Source: Paenibacillus curdlanolyticus YK9
GTDB taxonomy: Bacteria; Bacillota; Bacilli; Paenibacillales; Paenibacillaceae
Direction of reading: 5' to 3'
Assembly (NCBI RefSeq): GCF_000179615.1
Contig: NZ_AEDD01000003.1
Coordinates: 328,363 to 392,362, forward strand
DNA length: 64,000 nt
How positions within the stretch are numbered: the stretch's first letter is position 1; every line of letters starts with the position of its first letter. Below, in pieces: positions 1 to 10,600 of this stretch. A model generated the notes under the pieces. The model had not been told where the DNA came from. It did no database searches and saw only the letters and a list, made by a program, of their open reading frames with translations. Position numbers and translations under genes: made by a program.

Positions 1-459
1 CCGCTTCCCGCTACGCTCTATTTGGCTGCACACCTCTTGAATATCTTCAATAGTCGATCCTAGCACCGCCAGCATTCCTCCTCCTGCCGGTGCTAAACTT
101 TCCATGAATCTGCCACGCTTTTGGACAATTTGGAGCCCATCGGCAAAAGAAATCGCTCCGCTGCATACCAAGGCGGAATATTCCCCTAAACTGTGTCCCG
201 CACCGAACGAAATAGCCAAAGTAGTTTCTTGCTCAAGCACCCGATAAGCCGCTACGCTTAGCGTAAGGAGGATCGGCTGCAGCATATCCGTTCGATTAAA
301 CTGCTCAGGTGAGTTATTACACAACGCCGATACATCGATATTCAACAAATCTCCAGCTTCTTCGAATGTTCGGCCAGCCACTTCGAACTGATTGCACAAT
401 TCGTTGCCCATGCCGATATATTGCGAACCTTGACCGGGAAAAAGAAGCGCTATGTTCAA
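1..459 (-). CDS. Free-standing malonyl-CoA acyltransferase (trans-AT), 3' part outside the window
   Basis: About 153 N-terminal residues are visible; the rest lies beyond the left edge. The start is taken as TTG at 459, behind a purine-rich AAAGGATGGATGAGG stretch; the nearby ATG codons are out of frame or stop at once. The protein opens with LLFPGQGSQ, the N-terminal motif of FabD-type acyltransferases, and carries GHSLGE around residue 90 with the nucleophilic Ser. It starts 30 nt after the KS-KR-ACP gene, which has no AT domain, so it is inferred to load malonyl units onto that ACP in trans. Further domains (a second AT or an enoyl reductase is common in such proteins) cannot be excluded because the gene is cut. 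Confidence 0.85.
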   Translation of the reverse strand, partial: MNIALLFPGQGSQYIGMGNELCNQFEVAGRTFEEAGDLLNIDVSALCNNSPEQFNRTDMLQPILLTLSVAAYRVLEQETTLAISFGAGHSLGEYSALVCSGAISFADGLQIVQKRGRFMESLAPAGGGMLAVLGSTIEDIQEVCSQIERSGKR

Positions 460-489
460 ACCTCATCCATCCTTTAGCAAAATTCAGTC

Positions 490-3400
490 TTATACTTTAC
501 CAAGCAGCTTCGCAGCGTCTTCCAATGTCATGCTTCCACTCTCAAACTCATTTAAAATATCCATCATATCGTCTGCTTGCTGCACGTCTCTCTCTTTGAC
601 ATAACCAGCCAACTCGCGAATTGTCGAATAGGAATAAAGATCAGCAATCTCTACTTGAACTTGGAAAGCGTCTCGCAGCAGTCGCAGCAGCTTGACCGCG
701 CTCAGTGAAGTGCCGCCGACTTCGAAGAAGCTAGCGTTTTCCGGCATGTCGTCGTATCCCAGCACTTCTTTCCACATTTCCGTTATTTTCCCGACAACTT
801 CCTCCATACTTAATCCAGAGAGCACCGCTGTCGCTTTTTCAGATTCGATGGAAGATCCATGCGCCAATATTTCAGCCCTCAGAGCATCCGAAAAGTTGAT
901 TTTTACAACTCCAAGCAATTCTTTCATTATTTTGAGATCAAAATCCGATACGACGATGAGATCATAGGCTTTACTTAGCACACGGTCGAAACAAGCGATG
1001 AACTGGCTGTATTGAATCGGCGGCAGCATCGTAACATCGAGCAAGTACCCGTGTTTGTCCCCAGTTACGATTTCAGTAAGATTTATCGTTGTAGTCGCAC
1101 GGCCCTGCTGAAGACGATAATCGCCAAAAGCGTCCAAGAACATGTTAACCGCTGTGCAGTCGCAATTTTTGGGGCCACCCATAATGGAAGAAATCGAAGA
1201 CAACGTAATGAAGAAGTCCAGATCGGCATCTTTAGTAAGCTCGTCGATGATCCAAGCGCCTTTCAGCTTACTCATAACGGCGCCGTGGAACTCGTTTTCA
1301 TCCATCTCTTCGATCATCTTTCCGTAAATTTGCTTAATGGAGAATACAACCCCGTCGATCTTTCCGAACGTTTCTTTGACTTGGCGAACAGCCTGTTCCA
1401 TTTCTGAGAAACTCGTCGCATCTGCACTTAGGTGAATCGTTTTTGAGCCTGATTTTTCAATATCTAATATGCCTTTGACCTGACTGTAGACTCGGCTGTT
1501 TTCGTCCCCGTTTTTAATGAGACTTTCCCAAGCATCCCTAGCAGGCAGAGCTGTTCTAGTAATGAAAGCGAGGTTGACGTTGTGTTTCTCCGCCATATAT
1601 TTGCCGATTTCCATCCCTAGGTATCCGGCACCAATGATAAGGTACACTCCGTTCTCCTTCAGTGCGCGCTTTCTATCCGCGACCGGAGCAGGATTGTGAC
1701 GAGCCAGAACTTGTACTAATCTTCCCCCGTCCTTGCGGATAGCGACGAGTTCATCCCGTTCTCCCTTTGGTTGAGAAACCTCTGTAAGAATCGCCTGCGC
1801 CGCTTGGTGCCCCGACATTTGTTTCGTATCCAGGTCGATACAATAGGTTACGATTTTCGGCATTTCCTGAGAAATAACTTTGGCAAGACCGGCAAGTGTT
1901 GCCCGCACAGGGTAAATTGTCGGTTCGCTTCCGTTGGCTTTGAAAGCATACGACGTTGCGATATTCATTTGCAGCTTTGGCGAAATCCGATGCTTTTGAA
2001 GCGACTTCATCAAATAAAATAAGCTATAGGCGCTTTTGTATTGCGACTCCTCCAACGTTTTCAGATCATGCATGCTATCGTCATCATTAGAACAATTCCA
2101 CATATGAATGAGACCTGTAAGACTCTCCCAAACGTTTGCTCCCAATGCTGAGACCAACAAGTCATAGTCAGAGGTGTGAGCAGGATGAATCGTAAATTCC
2201 TGCAAAGATTGGCGTGAAAAATGCTGGCTAGGTCTAACGATAATATAATCTTCTTTACGCAGCTTCAGTTCCTTCAAAAGCTCATTTTCCAAGTCTGACT
2301 CTTCCGAAAAAATGAGCCAAAACTTCGTTTCTTCGGTCGCGGTGAGGCCATTTTGCAACTCTTTAGGCATCCAAGCGGCGTCGAACAAATACGGACTAGC
2401 GTCGATCTCCTCATACCGCTGTTCTTTTAACCCCAGCTTCGGCCAAAACCGCTTTTGATCGAAACCATAAGCCGGCAACGGCACTACTTGACATCGCGTA
2501 TTTGCATAAACACGATTCCAATCAATTTGCCACCCGTTCAAATAACCTGAAAAAATATCCTCTACACTCGTCGATTCTAGTCTCTGGATTCTTGTTTCCA
2601 TGCTGGTGCAAGCATAGCCGATACCCCACTCTCGCATCTCATCCGAAACCATTTCGTAGCTTCCGAACGCAGCGACGCGGGTAAGTTTCGCTTTCAGTTC
2701 GTCGGTATCTTTCGCTTTGATTGCAATCCTGTGACTGTAAGAGTCTCTGCGAGACATGCTGTAACAAAGATCAACAAGACGCCAAGAGTCATTTTGCTGC
2801 AAAAACTGCTTAGTTTTCTCTACGCTTTGGAATAAAGCCCTTTTTGTTTTGGCCGAAATGGTGAATACTTGCTGCGCAAGTTCACTCTGTTCAGAAACTG
2901 CGCTGCCTGTGTACTCTTCCAATACGACATGACAGTTCGTACCACTTAGACCGAAGGCGCTTACGCCGGCTAGTCGCGGGCCGTCATCTGTCTTCCATTC
3001 TTGAAGCTCTTTGTTGACATAAACGGGTGAATCAGAAAAATCTATGAGCGGATTAGGCGTTTCGAAATGTAAGCTGGCTGGAATTTTTTTGTAATAAAGT
3101 GCAAGCGCCGTTTTAATTACACCGGCTATGCCAGCCGCCGCATCTAAATGGCCGATGTTGGTCTTAACTGAGCCTATTGCACAAAATTGTTTGTCATCGG
3201 TGTACGAACGAAATGCACGTTTTAGCCCATCGATCTCGATCGGATCTCCAAGCTTTGTGCCTGTGCCGTGCGCCTCAATATACGATATACGGGTCGGGCT
3301 TATCCCAGCGTTTTTCCAACTTCTTTTTATGACCTCAGCCTGAGATTCAGGATTTGGAGCGGTTAGGCCGTTCGATGCCCCATCTGAATTAATAGCACTG

Positions 3401-4299
3401 CCTTTAATAACGCAGTAAATGTGATCGTTATCGGTAATTGCGTCCTCTAACGGTTTAATAACGATTACCCCGACACCTTCCGCAACGTTCGTACCGCTGG
3501 CATCGGCATCGAAACTTCTGCATTTGCCGTCCGCCGATTCGGTTCCCATTTCAGCACCGTCAACGTCAAGCGGCAAAAGCAGCGTTTGTACCCCGCCTAC
3601 TACCGCTTGGCGACAATCCCCCGCTCTTATGGCCTGACAAGCGTGATGAAGAGCTACCAATGAAGAGGAGCAGGTTGTGTCAAAAATCATGCTAGGCCCT
3701 TTTAGATTCAGTAAGTATGACAATCTTGCAGGAATAACGGCTGGCATATTGCCTAGCACTGCATGACCATCAAACTCCTCTAACAGCTTTTTGTATCCTT
3801 CTTCATAGGAATATCCAACATAAACGCCTGTCAAAGACCCCGACAACTTTTCCTTCGAAGCACCGGCCGATTCCAACGCTTCCCAGGCCGTCTCCAAAAA
3901 CAACCGCTGATTCGGATCCATCGCTTTCGCTTCTGCGGGTGTGATCTGAAAAAAATCGGGGTCAAACAAGTCAACCTGCTTCAAATAGCCTCCCAACTTG
4001 AATTTGGCTCCTCTTAACATAGCAAATGATTGTTCGTTCAAATAACGAATATCATCGATGCGATTCGTCGGAAACGTTTCGATTGCATCATCGCCTTGCA
4101 TCATGTTGGTCCAGAAGTCTCGTGCATTATCTGCATTTGGAAATCGGCAAGCGACACCTACAACAGCGATATCCTGTTTCGTTTCATTCGTATTCGCAGG
4201 CTCATGCTGCGTCAACTCTTTGAGTAAGGCTGACGCTCGGTCTCTCTCCAATCGATTTGTCGCTACTTGTTCAAGAATGTATTTTTGAATAGCTTGCAT
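490..4299 (-). CDS. Trans-AT polyketide synthase module, KS-(inactive KR)-ACP, 1269 aa
   Basis: Domain order: a helical N-terminal docking segment (1-35), ketosynthase (42-465) with Cys210 in DTTCSSS, His344 in EAHGTG and His384 in NIGH; a post-KS linker ending in VPLPAYGFDQKRFW (606-619), a ketoreductase region (about 635-1110), and an ACP with the pantetheine Ser in GGTSL at residue 1198. No AT domain is present; the next gene supplies one in trans. The KR keeps a nucleotide-binding GAGYLG and Ser1035, but the catalytic Tyr position is Cys1048 (NCDCTAVN where families have xANYxxxN), so beta-keto reduction is not expected. The C-terminus (FESGSMTLEDAAKLL) resembles that of the upstream NRPS and may be a docking element. 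It should extend the Orn-containing chain by one malonate. SD AGGAGG lies 12 nt before ATG. Confidence 0.93.
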   Translation of the reverse strand: MQAIQKYILEQVATNRLERDRASALLKELTQHEPANTNETKQDIAVVGVACRFPNADNARDFWTNMMQGDDAIETFPTNRIDDIRYLNEQSFAMLRGAKFKLGGYLKQVDLFDPDFFQITPAEAKAMDPNQRLFLETAWEALESAGASKEKLSGSLTGVYVGYSYEEGYKKLLEEFDGHAVLGNMPAVIPARLSYLLNLKGPSMIFDTTCSSSLVALHHACQAIRAGDCRQAVVGGVQTLLLPLDVDGAEMGTESADGKCRSFDADASGTNVAEGVGVIVIKPLEDAITDNDHIYCVIKGSAINSDGASNGLTAPNPESQAEVIKRSWKNAGISPTRISYIEAHGTGTKLGDPIEIDGLKRAFRSYTDDKQFCAIGSVKTNIGHLDAAAGIAGVIKTALALYYKKIPASLHFETPNPLIDFSDSPVYVNKELQEWKTDDGPRLAGVSAFGLSGTNCHVVLEEYTGSAVSEQSELAQQVFTISAKTKRALFQSVEKTKQFLQQNDSWRLVDLCYSMSRRDSYSHRIAIKAKDTDELKAKLTRVAAFGSYEMVSDEMREWGIGYACTSMETRIQRLESTSVEDIFSGYLNGWQIDWNRVYANTRCQVVPLPAYGFDQKRFWPKLGLKEQRYEEIDASPYLFDAAWMPKELQNGLTATEETKFWLIFSEESDLENELLKELKLRKEDYIIVRPSQHFSRQSLQEFTIHPAHTSDYDLLVSALGANVWESLTGLIHMWNCSNDDDSMHDLKTLEESQYKSAYSLFYLMKSLQKHRISPKLQMNIATSYAFKANGSEPTIYPVRATLAGLAKVISQEMPKIVTYCIDLDTKQMSGHQAAQAILTEVSQPKGERDELVAIRKDGGRLVQVLARHNPAPVADRKRALKENGVYLIIGAGYLGMEIGKYMAEKHNVNLAFITRTALPARDAWESLIKNGDENSRVYSQVKGILDIEKSGSKTIHLSADATSFSEMEQAVRQVKETFGKIDGVVFSIKQIYGKMIEEMDENEFHGAVMSKLKGAWIIDELTKDADLDFFITLSSISSIMGGPKNCDCTAVNMFLDAFGDYRLQQGRATTTINLTEIVTGDKHGYLLDVTMLPPIQYSQFIACFDRVLSKAYDLIVVSDFDLKIMKELLGVVKINFSDALRAEILAHGSSIESEKATAVLSGLSMEEVVGKITEMWKEVLGYDDMPENASFFEVGGTSLSAVKLLRLLRDAFQVQVEIADLYSYSTIRELAGYVKERDVQQADDMMDILNEFESGSMTLEDAAKLLGKV

Positions 4300-4333
4300 A
4301 AAATGAAGAAACCTCCTAAATAACGCATTGTTA

Positions 4334-7300
4334 TTATTGACGAGAGATTAGCTGAAGTTTGGATTGTGCCGCTTCCAGATCAATTTCCCCTTTTTCCAAT
4401 TGAAGAAGCAGTAGATCAAGGTCATCCGTTTCATGCTTGGAACGAATATATTTACTTAGCTGCCGAATGGTATGATACGAGAACAAATCTGATACAGATA
4501 CGTTAGCATTTGGAAACAGTCGATTGATCTCGTTAAACAGCTTTAAAATGAGCAACGAGTTGCCGCCCAAATCAAAGAAGCTTTGATCTGTACTGATACG
4601 CTGTATGCCTAGCAGCTTTTTCCACACTTCTAGAAGCTGGTCCTCGATATCGTTGAGCGGCTCCACAAGCTGGGATTCGTCGTCAGCGCCCCGCTCATCT
4701 CCAGGTGTCGGCAGCGCTTTGCGATCCACTTTGCCGTTAGGCGTTAGCGGAAGTGTCTCCATGAACTCAATAGAATGAGGAATCATATACTCCGGAAGCC
4801 GACGGCGAAGATCAAACAGAACGGACTCCCGCGACGTATCCTTCGTACATACGACATAAGCGCAAAGACTGGATTTCTCTGCATAGTAGAACACAGCTGC
4901 ACGTACTATCGCTTCGTGCTCCAGCAGTGCATTCTCTATTTCTCCCAACTCTACACGATACCCTCGAATCTTAATCTGATGGTCTTCCCGTCCTAAAAAC
5001 TCTACAATTCCGTCCTCTCGCCACCTTGCCAAATCGCCGGTTTTATACAGCCGCTTATCAGGTTGGAAGGGGTCTCTGACGAACGATTGCTGAGTCAACT
5101 CCGTGCGGTTCAAATAACCGCGTGAAATGCCCCTTCCCCCTATATACAACTCCCCTATTGCTCCGATGGGTACCAATCGTAATTGCTCGTCCAAAATGTA
5201 ATAGTAGGTGTTCGGCATTGGCTTCCCGATAGGCACGTGGCTCTCACCTGATTCGTGCCATTGTTCGAGCGAACGTATTTCAAAATAGCTGGAGTCGACT
5301 GTAGCCTCCGTCACGCCGTAGCTATTGATGATCCTCATATGATGACCGTATCTTTGAATCAACTGCTTGTAGTCCGCAGCAGCCAAATAATCGGAACCTA
5401 AAATGAGTACCTGCAACGACTTCATCGGCAAACGCTGGTCATGCACATATTCCATGAAAGGAACAAGCAGCGCCGGTGTCGATTCTACTATCGTAATTTC
5501 GTGTCTATCTACCCATTCGTACAACCGAGGAAGATCCAGCTTGACAGCATTAGGACATACAATCAGAGTCCCTCCGCTGACGAACGTACGAGCCACATCT
5601 CCCATAAAGACGTCAAATGCACAGCTGGCCAACTGAAGCAACTTTACGTCAAATTCACTTAATCGGTATTCCTCTAACCAGGCATAAGCCGCATTAACCA
5701 AGTTGCTATGTGTCACGAGCACCCCTTTCGGAGTACCGGTTGTGCCCGAAGTAAATATGGCGTAACACAGCTGACTTGCTGACAAAGGTTCATCGAAATT
5801 GTCTGGAGCGTACTGCTCGATTTGAAGATCCGATATATTTATAACTTTGCAGTTAGCCGAGGCATCGACCGCATCATTCGAATCTACCAATAGATAGGTA
5901 ATCCCGCCCTCTTCCAGAACACGCCCGTTTCTTTCCGCCGGGTGAGCAGGATCTAGCGGAACGAAAGTTCCCCCTGCCTTCAATATGCCGAGCAACGAGA
6001 TAAATAGCGATACGTTACGGTCTGCGTGCACTCCAACGAGTGTTTCGTTCTGCACTCCGAGTTGCTTCAAAAACCGCGCAAGTCTATTCGCTCGCTCGTT
6101 GAGCTCTCTATAGGTTAACGTTTGCTCTTCACAAACGATCGCCGTCCGATCAGGCGTTTGGTTAACAGCGTCTTCAAAAAGTTGATGGAAACATCGATCA
6201 TCAGAATAGTCTGTCGTTTTTGCCGCTTGCTCGAGATAGAACTCTTGAACAACTGCCGATACTTTCGGAATATGCGAGAGCGGCACACCCATGCCTTCGT
6301 TGCCGAAGTAGTCAAGCAGAGTATCTATATACTCCATTACCGCAGTACAAACGCTTTCTGCAATTTCATGCTTGTTGAACTTCATTTGAAACGTAAGCTC
6401 TCGATTTGCTGAGACCGCAACAGAGTTCGTTATTTTGAAATTCGTCGTTTCCTCGAACTGGCTGCGCTCGATCAATAATCCATGACCCGACGCTCTAGGA
6501 ATTTCAGATACAGGGTAGTTTTCGTATACCACAATACTCTCGAACAACGTTGGACCTTTAGCAACTTCGCTCTTCTTTTGAATCTCATGCAGCGGCGTAT
6601 GCTCATACTCGTGCAAAGAAATCATTTGATGTTGAATCGTCTTTAACCATTCACCTACACTCGATTGACGATCGATTCGCACTCGTAGCGGAAGCGTGTT
6701 AATGAATAGGCCCAACATCGATTCAATACCGGACAGCGAAGGTGGGCGTCCGGCAACCGTAACGCCGAACACGATATCCTCATCTCCGCTATACGCATGA
6801 ATAGCTAAAGCCCATACGCCTTGAATAATCGTATTCAACGTCAGTTGATGGGACTTCGCACATTGGATCAACTTTTCCGTCGATTCACGCGACCACGTTT
6901 TCTCGCAAACGGCGAAGTTACACGCATCCGGCTGTACCGGCAACCGGGTTCGGATTTCCCCCGGCAACCGGTTTGGCATTTCGAAACCTGACAAGTACTC
7001 ATGCCAAAAATGACCGTCGTCTTCGGCAGCATTTTTTTGCAACCATTCAATATAATCCACGAACGGCTTCCGCTTTTGGAATACGGGCTCTTCTTCTTTG
7101 ACTAACGCCTCATAGACGTCGAACACTTCCTTGAAGAGCTGGGCAACGGACCATCCGTCCAAAAGAATATGATGATGTGTCCAAATGAACATATTTCGTT
7201 CATCCTTCAGGCGAATCAAATGAAACCGCATTAGCGGCGCATGGCTTAGAATAAAATCCGAGTGCAAATCGGACGACAGCAGCTCCTCTAACTCCGTTGC

Positions 7301-7600
7301 CTGCTCCCCTTCGGTTTTGCTCGTCAAATCAACTTCTCGTATTGAAACGTCGACCTGTTTGAATGTTACCTGCAGCGGCTTTTCGAGATTTTCCCAAAAG
7401 AATGCTGTCCGTAAAATCGCATTCTTAGCGATCACACTCTGCCATGCGCACGATAATTTCTCAACGTCCACTGTCCCGTTCAGCACAGCCTGAAACTGCT
7501 GGATGTACAGACCAGAATTAGGGGCATACAAGCTGTGAAACAGCATTCCCATCTGCATAGGAGATAACTCGTATATATTTTCTACATTTTTGTTGAACAT
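4334..7600 (-). CDS. NRPS, one module C-A-T, predicted to activate ornithine, 1088 aa
   Basis: The condensation domain (about 8-440) has HHILLDG with catalytic His144. The adenylation domain (about 485-985) has the core TSGTTGTPKG and an A4-A5 region from which I read the specificity code DVGEIGSVDK, a code associated with ornithine. The carrier domain (about 1000-1065) has DLGGNSL. There is no epimerase. The N-terminus (ELSPMQMGMLFH) looks like an acceptor COM docking sequence and follows a protein ending in an E domain with a donor-type COM tail, so the C domain should accept a D-configured chain. The C-terminus (LQLEKGEIDLEAA) looks like a docking element for the downstream PKS. The gap to the previous gene is 9 nt. 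Ornithine is inferred from the code only; diaminobutyrate is the main alternative. Confidence 0.93.
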   Translation of the reverse strand: MFNKNVENIYELSPMQMGMLFHSLYAPNSGLYIQQFQAVLNGTVDVEKLSCAWQSVIAKNAILRTAFFWENLEKPLQVTFKQVDVSIREVDLTSKTEGEQATELEELLSSDLHSDFILSHAPLMRFHLIRLKDERNMFIWTHHHILLDGWSVAQLFKEVFDVYEALVKEEEPVFQKRKPFVDYIEWLQKNAAEDDGHFWHEYLSGFEMPNRLPGEIRTRLPVQPDACNFAVCEKTWSRESTEKLIQCAKSHQLTLNTIIQGVWALAIHAYSGDEDIVFGVTVAGRPPSLSGIESMLGLFINTLPLRVRIDRQSSVGEWLKTIQHQMISLHEYEHTPLHEIQKKSEVAKGPTLFESIVVYENYPVSEIPRASGHGLLIERSQFEETTNFKITNSVAVSANRELTFQMKFNKHEIAESVCTAVMEYIDTLLDYFGNEGMGVPLSHIPKVSAVVQEFYLEQAAKTTDYSDDRCFHQLFEDAVNQTPDRTAIVCEEQTLTYRELNERANRLARFLKQLGVQNETLVGVHADRNVSLFISLLGILKAGGTFVPLDPAHPAERNGRVLEEGGITYLLVDSNDAVDASANCKVINISDLQIEQYAPDNFDEPLSASQLCYAIFTSGTTGTPKGVLVTHSNLVNAAYAWLEEYRLSEFDVKLLQLASCAFDVFMGDVARTFVSGGTLIVCPNAVKLDLPRLYEWVDRHEITIVESTPALLVPFMEYVHDQRLPMKSLQVLILGSDYLAAADYKQLIQRYGHHMRIINSYGVTEATVDSSYFEIRSLEQWHESGESHVPIGKPMPNTYYYILDEQLRLVPIGAIGELYIGGRGISRGYLNRTELTQQSFVRDPFQPDKRLYKTGDLARWREDGIVEFLGREDHQIKIRGYRVELGEIENALLEHEAIVRAAVFYYAEKSSLCAYVVCTKDTSRESVLFDLRRRLPEYMIPHSIEFMETLPLTPNGKVDRKALPTPGDERGADDESQLVEPLNDIEDQLLEVWKKLLGIQRISTDQSFFDLGGNSLLILKLFNEINRLFPNANVSVSDLFSYHTIRQLSKYIRSKHETDDLDLLLLQLEKGEIDLEAAQSKLQLISRQ

Positions 7601-7609
7601 CTGTTATGA

Positions 7610-10600
7610 TCACTCTCCACTAATCATAGCGAGCAGCTTATCGAGCTCAGTTTGGGTAGTCTTGGCATTTGAGAAATCGGATGGCGTAAACGCCCCCGTT
7701 TCCGATTCTTTGCAGTGAACAATAATGTTGTCAATTGCTGCTGCAAAATTTTCTGCCAATGCTTGAATAAACTCATCGCTAAATCGACTCGGGTCATAAT
7801 TCAAGCTAATTTCCAACTGATGGTTTGACACGATGGCATCGAATTGAATTCCGTATCCATGAATATCTTCCATCTTCCGCAGCGGCCCGATATCGTCAGA
7901 CGACAACGAAAAGAGAGAAGCTTCCGTCGCTGTGCCAACTTGTCCGAGATAATTAAACAGGATACTTCCCTGCGGAATCTCAGCGATACGGGTGCGAATT
8001 TCCCGGTTCGGATGCAAATACTTTAATATACCGAACCGGTTGCCGCGATGAGGTATGGCTCGTATCGTTTCTTTCGTCCACAGTAACCCATCTTTCAAAG
8101 CCGCGAATTGATCTAACTTCAGAGGAACTGGATATACGGATGTAAACCATCCAATGGCACCTGCATGAGCCTCCGCTTCTTCCCGGCCATGTCCTTCGAC
8201 ATCGATAAGTACAGTATCGCTTTGCACATGTTCCCGCAGTGCCATTCCAAGTGCCGTCAATAGCACTTCATCCACTTTCATACGGTAAACGGGAATGACT
8301 TCGGTCCACAAAGCCTCGGTGGAAGACCGATTCAAAAGAACCGTTACATTCCGGCGATCTTTCATAGCAGCCAATGGGTCCGACAACAGCTCAGACATCA
8401 TCCCCAATTTAAGATCTGTGAGCTTCGACCAATATGCCGCTTCTTTGTCCATCTCCGCACTGCTGGCCAGTCGGCATAGATGCTCTGACCATTGTTTATA
8501 CGAGCCGGATTTCACTAACGCAGGAAGTTCCGAATGTCGGGACAAATAAACGTATATGGTCGATAAATCGTCAAGCAGCATCCTCCAAGAAACGCCGTCT
8601 ACGATTAAGTGATGGGCAAGTAGCAATAGCTTTCCGCCACTGCCTTCCCCGTGGTCAAAGTACGCCGCCCGAAATAGAGGTCCCTCCTCCAGTCTCAGTG
8701 TTTCTTGCATATTGATCGATACCGATTTTACCAGCTGCTTTCGCGCAGACTCGTCCAACTCCCCTACGTTATAGTAGGTAAATCCTCGGCTTACGAACGC
8801 CTCCGAATAGGCGGGAATATTCTGCTTCCACTCCCCGTTCACGAAAGTAAACGTAGCGCGCAGCAGGTCATGAGTCTGATACAGGCGTTCAAACGTTTGC
8901 ACAATTAGCGGAATAGACAAGCTTTGCGTCGATTCAAGTAGCAACCCTTGATTCCAATAATGAGGATGGTTGATCTGATTTTCGAAAAACCATTGTTGAA
9001 TCGGCGTCAACGGGAATTCTCCAAGAGCTTCCGTCTCTATGTCGGCCACAATCGACCGCCCCTCTTCCATCATCTCCGCCAAATCGGCAATCGTCTGATA
9101 CTGAAATACCATTTTGGTCGTTACTCGGAATCCACGCTGATTCAACCTGGTAACCATCTGAATGCACAGAATAGAGTCGCCACCCAATTCAAAGAAGTTG
9201 TCAGTGATGGATATAGAGTTAATTCCAAGTAATTGCATCCAAATATCGAGCAGAACTTGCTCTTTCTCGTTTCGAGGAGCGAGTATCGACCCGGCTTGGC
9301 GTTCGGTTGCTTCAGGGACAGGCAGCAAGGAAGCAGCAATTTTGCCGTTCAAATTCGTCGGGAATTGATCCACACGAACATAATCCGTCGGAATCATAGC
9401 GCTCGGAAGTTTATTCGATAGGAATGCCCGTATTTCGCCGATTCGTCCTTCTTTCCATTCGTCACTTATAAAGTAGGCGACTAATTTTTTTCTGCCTTCT
9501 TTATTTTCTCTCAACAGGACGTGGCTTCTTACTATGCCGGGGCAGCGGTTAAGCGAGTCTTCGATTTCCCCTAATTCAATGCGAACTCCATTATTTTTCA
9601 CTTGATGATCCGCTCTGCCGACGTAATCAATGGCTCCTTCCGACAGAAACCTGACTAAATCTCCAGTCCGGTACATCTTCTCTCCCGATCTGAACGGATT
9701 AGCAATAAACTTTTCTAGTGTAAGATCGTCGCGATTCAAATACCCTTTGGCGAGCCCAACTCCGCCAATATACAGTTCACCGATTACACCGACCGGTACC
9801 GACTGAAGCTTGGTATTCAACACATAAATTTGTGTGTTCCAAATCGGTCTGCCGATCGGTACAATCCGCTTACCGATCGGCTCACTGCAATTCCAATACG
9901 TGACGTCAATCGAAGCCTCAGTCGGACCATACAAGTTATGCAGATTAGCACAAAGCTTCTCACTGAACTTTTCTTTCAGCTGGTAAGGCAGCGCCTCACC
10001 GCTGCAAATAACATCCCGCAGCGAAATACAACTTTCGGATCCCGGCTGATCAACAAATAGCTGCAGCATAGACGGAACGAAGTGAATGATCGAGACTTCA
10101 TGCCTTTTAATGATTTCAACTAAATAAGCAGGATTGCGGTGCTCTCCCGGCTCCAGGATAATAAGTCCGGCTCCGTACATAAGCGGCCATAAAAACTCCC
10201 AGACTGAAACGTCAAAACTATACGGCGTTTTTTGCAGCACTCTGTCTTGATACGATAAGCGGTACTCTTCTTGCATCCACATCAATCGATTCATAAGACC
10301 TGCGTGTGGAATCATGACACCTTTCGGTTTGCCTGTCGATCCTGATGTGTATAGTACATACGCCAAATCGTCGGGCGTTGCTGAAGTGCGCGCTGCCGTG
10401 TTCGGACGTGCTCCGGAACTGGCGAATGGCTTATCCATACAAATGAGCTGCAAATCGGTTCGATCCGCCAAACGCTCCTTCAACTGAGATTGAGTAAGCA
10501 CCAGACGAAGAGAAGTATCTTCCAAAATCATTTGGACACGGTCTGCAGGATGTTCCGGATCAAGAGGGACATACGTTCCTCCAGCCTTCAAAATACCTAC

